Shown: one piece after another, positions 63,218 to 64,000 of the stretch
How the letters are laid out: each line of letters starts with the position of its first letter
Numbering within the stretch: position 1 is the stretch's first letter
Assembly: GCF_002127585.1 (NCBI RefSeq)
Contig: NZ_NEGZ01000004.1
Coordinates: forward strand, 76,732 to 140,731
Length of the DNA stretch: 64,000 nt
Direction: 5' to 3'
From: Janthinobacterium sp. GW458P
GTDB taxonomy: Bacteria; Pseudomonadota; Gammaproteobacteria; Burkholderiales; Burkholderiaceae_D
The notes under the pieces: generated by a model
Told to the model about the DNA's origin: nothing
Database searches by the model: none
What the model saw: only the letters and a program-made list of their open reading frames with translations
Position numbers and translations under genes: made by a program

Positions 63218-63670
63218 ATGGCTAATCAACTGATACACCGCGATCCACAGCGTTCGCTGGCGCGCTTCGACCCGTTCAGCGACATGGAAGAATTCATGCA
63301 TGACTTTTTTGCGCCCGCCCTGCGCCTGCGCGAAGGGGGCACCTCGCGCATGCGCGTCGATATTTCCGAAACCGAGCAAGCCTACCAGGTGCAGGCGGAA
63401 ATTCCTGGCGTCAACAAGGACGACATCAAGGTCTCCATCGACGGCGACCGCGTCTCCATCAGCGCCGAGCTCAAGGAGGAACGAGTGACGCGCGACGGCG
63501 GCGGCAAGGCCGTGCGCAGCGAACGCGAGTACGGCCAGCAATACCGCAGCTTCGTGCTGCCGCATGAGGTGGACGAGGCGGGGGCGCAGGCGCGCTATGA
63601 AAACGGGGTCTTGCTGCTGGACTTGCCGAAACGGGCGGGCACGGGCGGCAAGCAGCTGGAGATCCAGTAG
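63218..63670 (+). CDS. Hsp20/alpha-crystallin family small heat-shock protein
   Basis: A 150-residue holdase chaperone. The alpha-crystallin domain spans about 45-140 (VDISETEQAYQVQAEIPGVN, A-x-x-x-N-G-V-L motif as ARYENGVLLLDLPK). A strong AAGGAGG stands 5 bp before the ATG. It starts after a 174-bp spacer and may be heat-inducible; I saw no clear CIRCE element. Confidence 0.93.
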   Translation: MANQLIHRDPQRSLARFDPFSDMEEFMHDFFAPALRLREGGTSRMRVDISETEQAYQVQAEIPGVNKDDIKVSIDGDRVSISAELKEERVTRDGGGKAVRSEREYGQQYRSFVLPHEVDEAGAQARYENGVLLLDLPKRAGTGGKQLEIQ

Positions 63671-63709
63671 GTCCGGCAGGCAGACAGGAATGCGACGGCT
63701 GGCATGAAA

Positions 63710-63735
63710 AATGCGCCGGACGAATCCGGCGCATT
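63710..63735. terminator. Hairpin downstream of hsp20
   Basis: AATGCGCCGGA and TCCGGCGCATT form an 11-bp stem with loop CGAA. The T-run is on the minus strand side (AAAA precedes it on plus), so it would terminate minus-strand transcription better than hsp20. Confidence 0.6.
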
Positions 63736-63829
63736 GCTGCTGGGTGATATCTGCTGCTCGCAGGGGGGGCGATATCAGGAGAAGGTGCGCAGCTGCTTGT
63801 GCAGTACCTGCGGTACCTCATAAACAGCG

Positions 63830-63955
63830 CTAGCGGATGTTGTTCGCACTCCGCGGCGCGTGCCGGATGGGTGCGTGTTGCGCCGGTGGCGCACCGGCAT
63901 GGCATCGCTGGAGCAGCAGGGCCAGCGCGATGCCGGCAAGGGCATGGAAGCGCAC
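63830..63955 (-). CDS. Possible small secreted peptide
   Basis: A 41-codon frame from a GTG, reading MRFHALAGIALALLLQRCHA then GAPPAQHAPIRHAP. The first 20 residues look like a signal peptide. A weak GGA is 6 bp before the GTG. Too short and unsupported to be sure. Confidence 0.25.
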   Translation of the reverse strand: MRFHALAGIALALLLQRCHAGAPPAQHAPIRHAPRSANNIR

Positions 63956-64000
63956 GAATCATCCAGCTTGCTTAATCCGCATGCATCTTGATCTTAATGG

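Larger units (their letters stand above)
63671..64000. other. Intergenic end of window
   Basis: 330 bp after Hsp20. It contains the hairpin at 63710 and a possible 41-codon minus-strand frame (63830-63955). The long GC-rich frames overlapping Hsp20 on the minus strand have implausible composition (Pro, Arg, Cys-rich) and are rejected. Confidence 0.5.

Noticed and set aside
63471..63962. 163-codon minus-strand frame overlapping hsp20
   Set aside because: Pro/Arg/Cys-rich shadow with no plausible fold; hsp20 is certain on the plus strand.
1..64000. CRISPR arrays, rRNA, tRNA, phage or IS transposase genes
   Set aside because: No regular spacer-repeat pattern, no recognisable RNA gene and no transposase or integrase frame seen on either strand.

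Overview
This 64 kb window is a chromosomal segment of a GC-rich betaproteobacterium. Gene content and order (mltG-tmk-holB...tatD with a divergent ygfZ, a second EF-G, DUF4936, NRDE and DUF2798 proteins, and scattered fatty-acid genes) fit Oxalobacteraceae, most likely Janthinobacterium or a close relative such as Duganella or Massilia. The genus is an inference; no rRNA or tRNA gene was seen. Most of the window is ordinary core and niche chromosome. The stretch at about 46.2-49.0 kb, with small unknown genes, repeats and visibly lower GC, is the clearest accessory patch.

Layout. 0-2 kb: redox pair selO-msrB (minus). 2.1-3.8 kb: fatty acyl-CoA ligase. 3.8-8.4 kb: a compact chemosensory operon (PAS-PAS methyl-accepting protein, CheR, CheD, triple-CheW protein) without its own CheA, CheB or CheY. 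8.9-11 kb: FadB-like bifunctional beta-oxidation protein. 11-14.1 kb: an alpha/beta-hydrolase lipoprotein that seems to have lost catalytic residues, a VOC protein, DUF2798, a LysR regulator and a small lipoprotein. 14.2-19.5 kb: MHS-type transporter, thiolase, Dabb protein, NADP-dependent oxidoreductase, GNAT. 19.5-26.8 kb: a sugar operon (LacI regulator, xylulokinase, transaldolase, ribose-type ABC importer). 27-38.5 kb: NRDE, DUF4936 and YgfZ facing mltG-tmk-holB, then small genes, tatD, an ankyrin protein, a PRMT-like methyltransferase and phospholipase A1. 38.7-45.6 kb: EF-G2 and a marR-emrB-oprM-emrA type efflux operon. 45.7-49.9 kb: SRPBCC protein, the small-gene patch and an exported hydrolase. 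50-61.7 kb: a large multisensor histidine-kinase cluster with a second CheR. 61.8-64 kb: TPR protein and Hsp20.

How the genes work together. Three beta-oxidation genes (acyl-CoA ligase, FadB-like protein, thiolase) are kilobases apart, but each has an ACGNNCGT-centred near-palindrome 60-210 bp upstream, so they may form one regulon. The sugar operon is autoregulated if the 32-bp perfect palindrome upstream of lacI is its operator. The two signalling clusters supply receptors, kinases and methyltransferases, while CheA, CheY and CheB must come from elsewhere.

The main structural signals are: a three-copy family of GGGGTC-type palindromes with compensatory changes at operon ends; a long imperfect inverted repeat inside the ABC operon; two converging paralogous kinases whose stop codons share CTAG; and a same-strand array of small genes, three of them followed by a shared repeat, which looks cassette-like.
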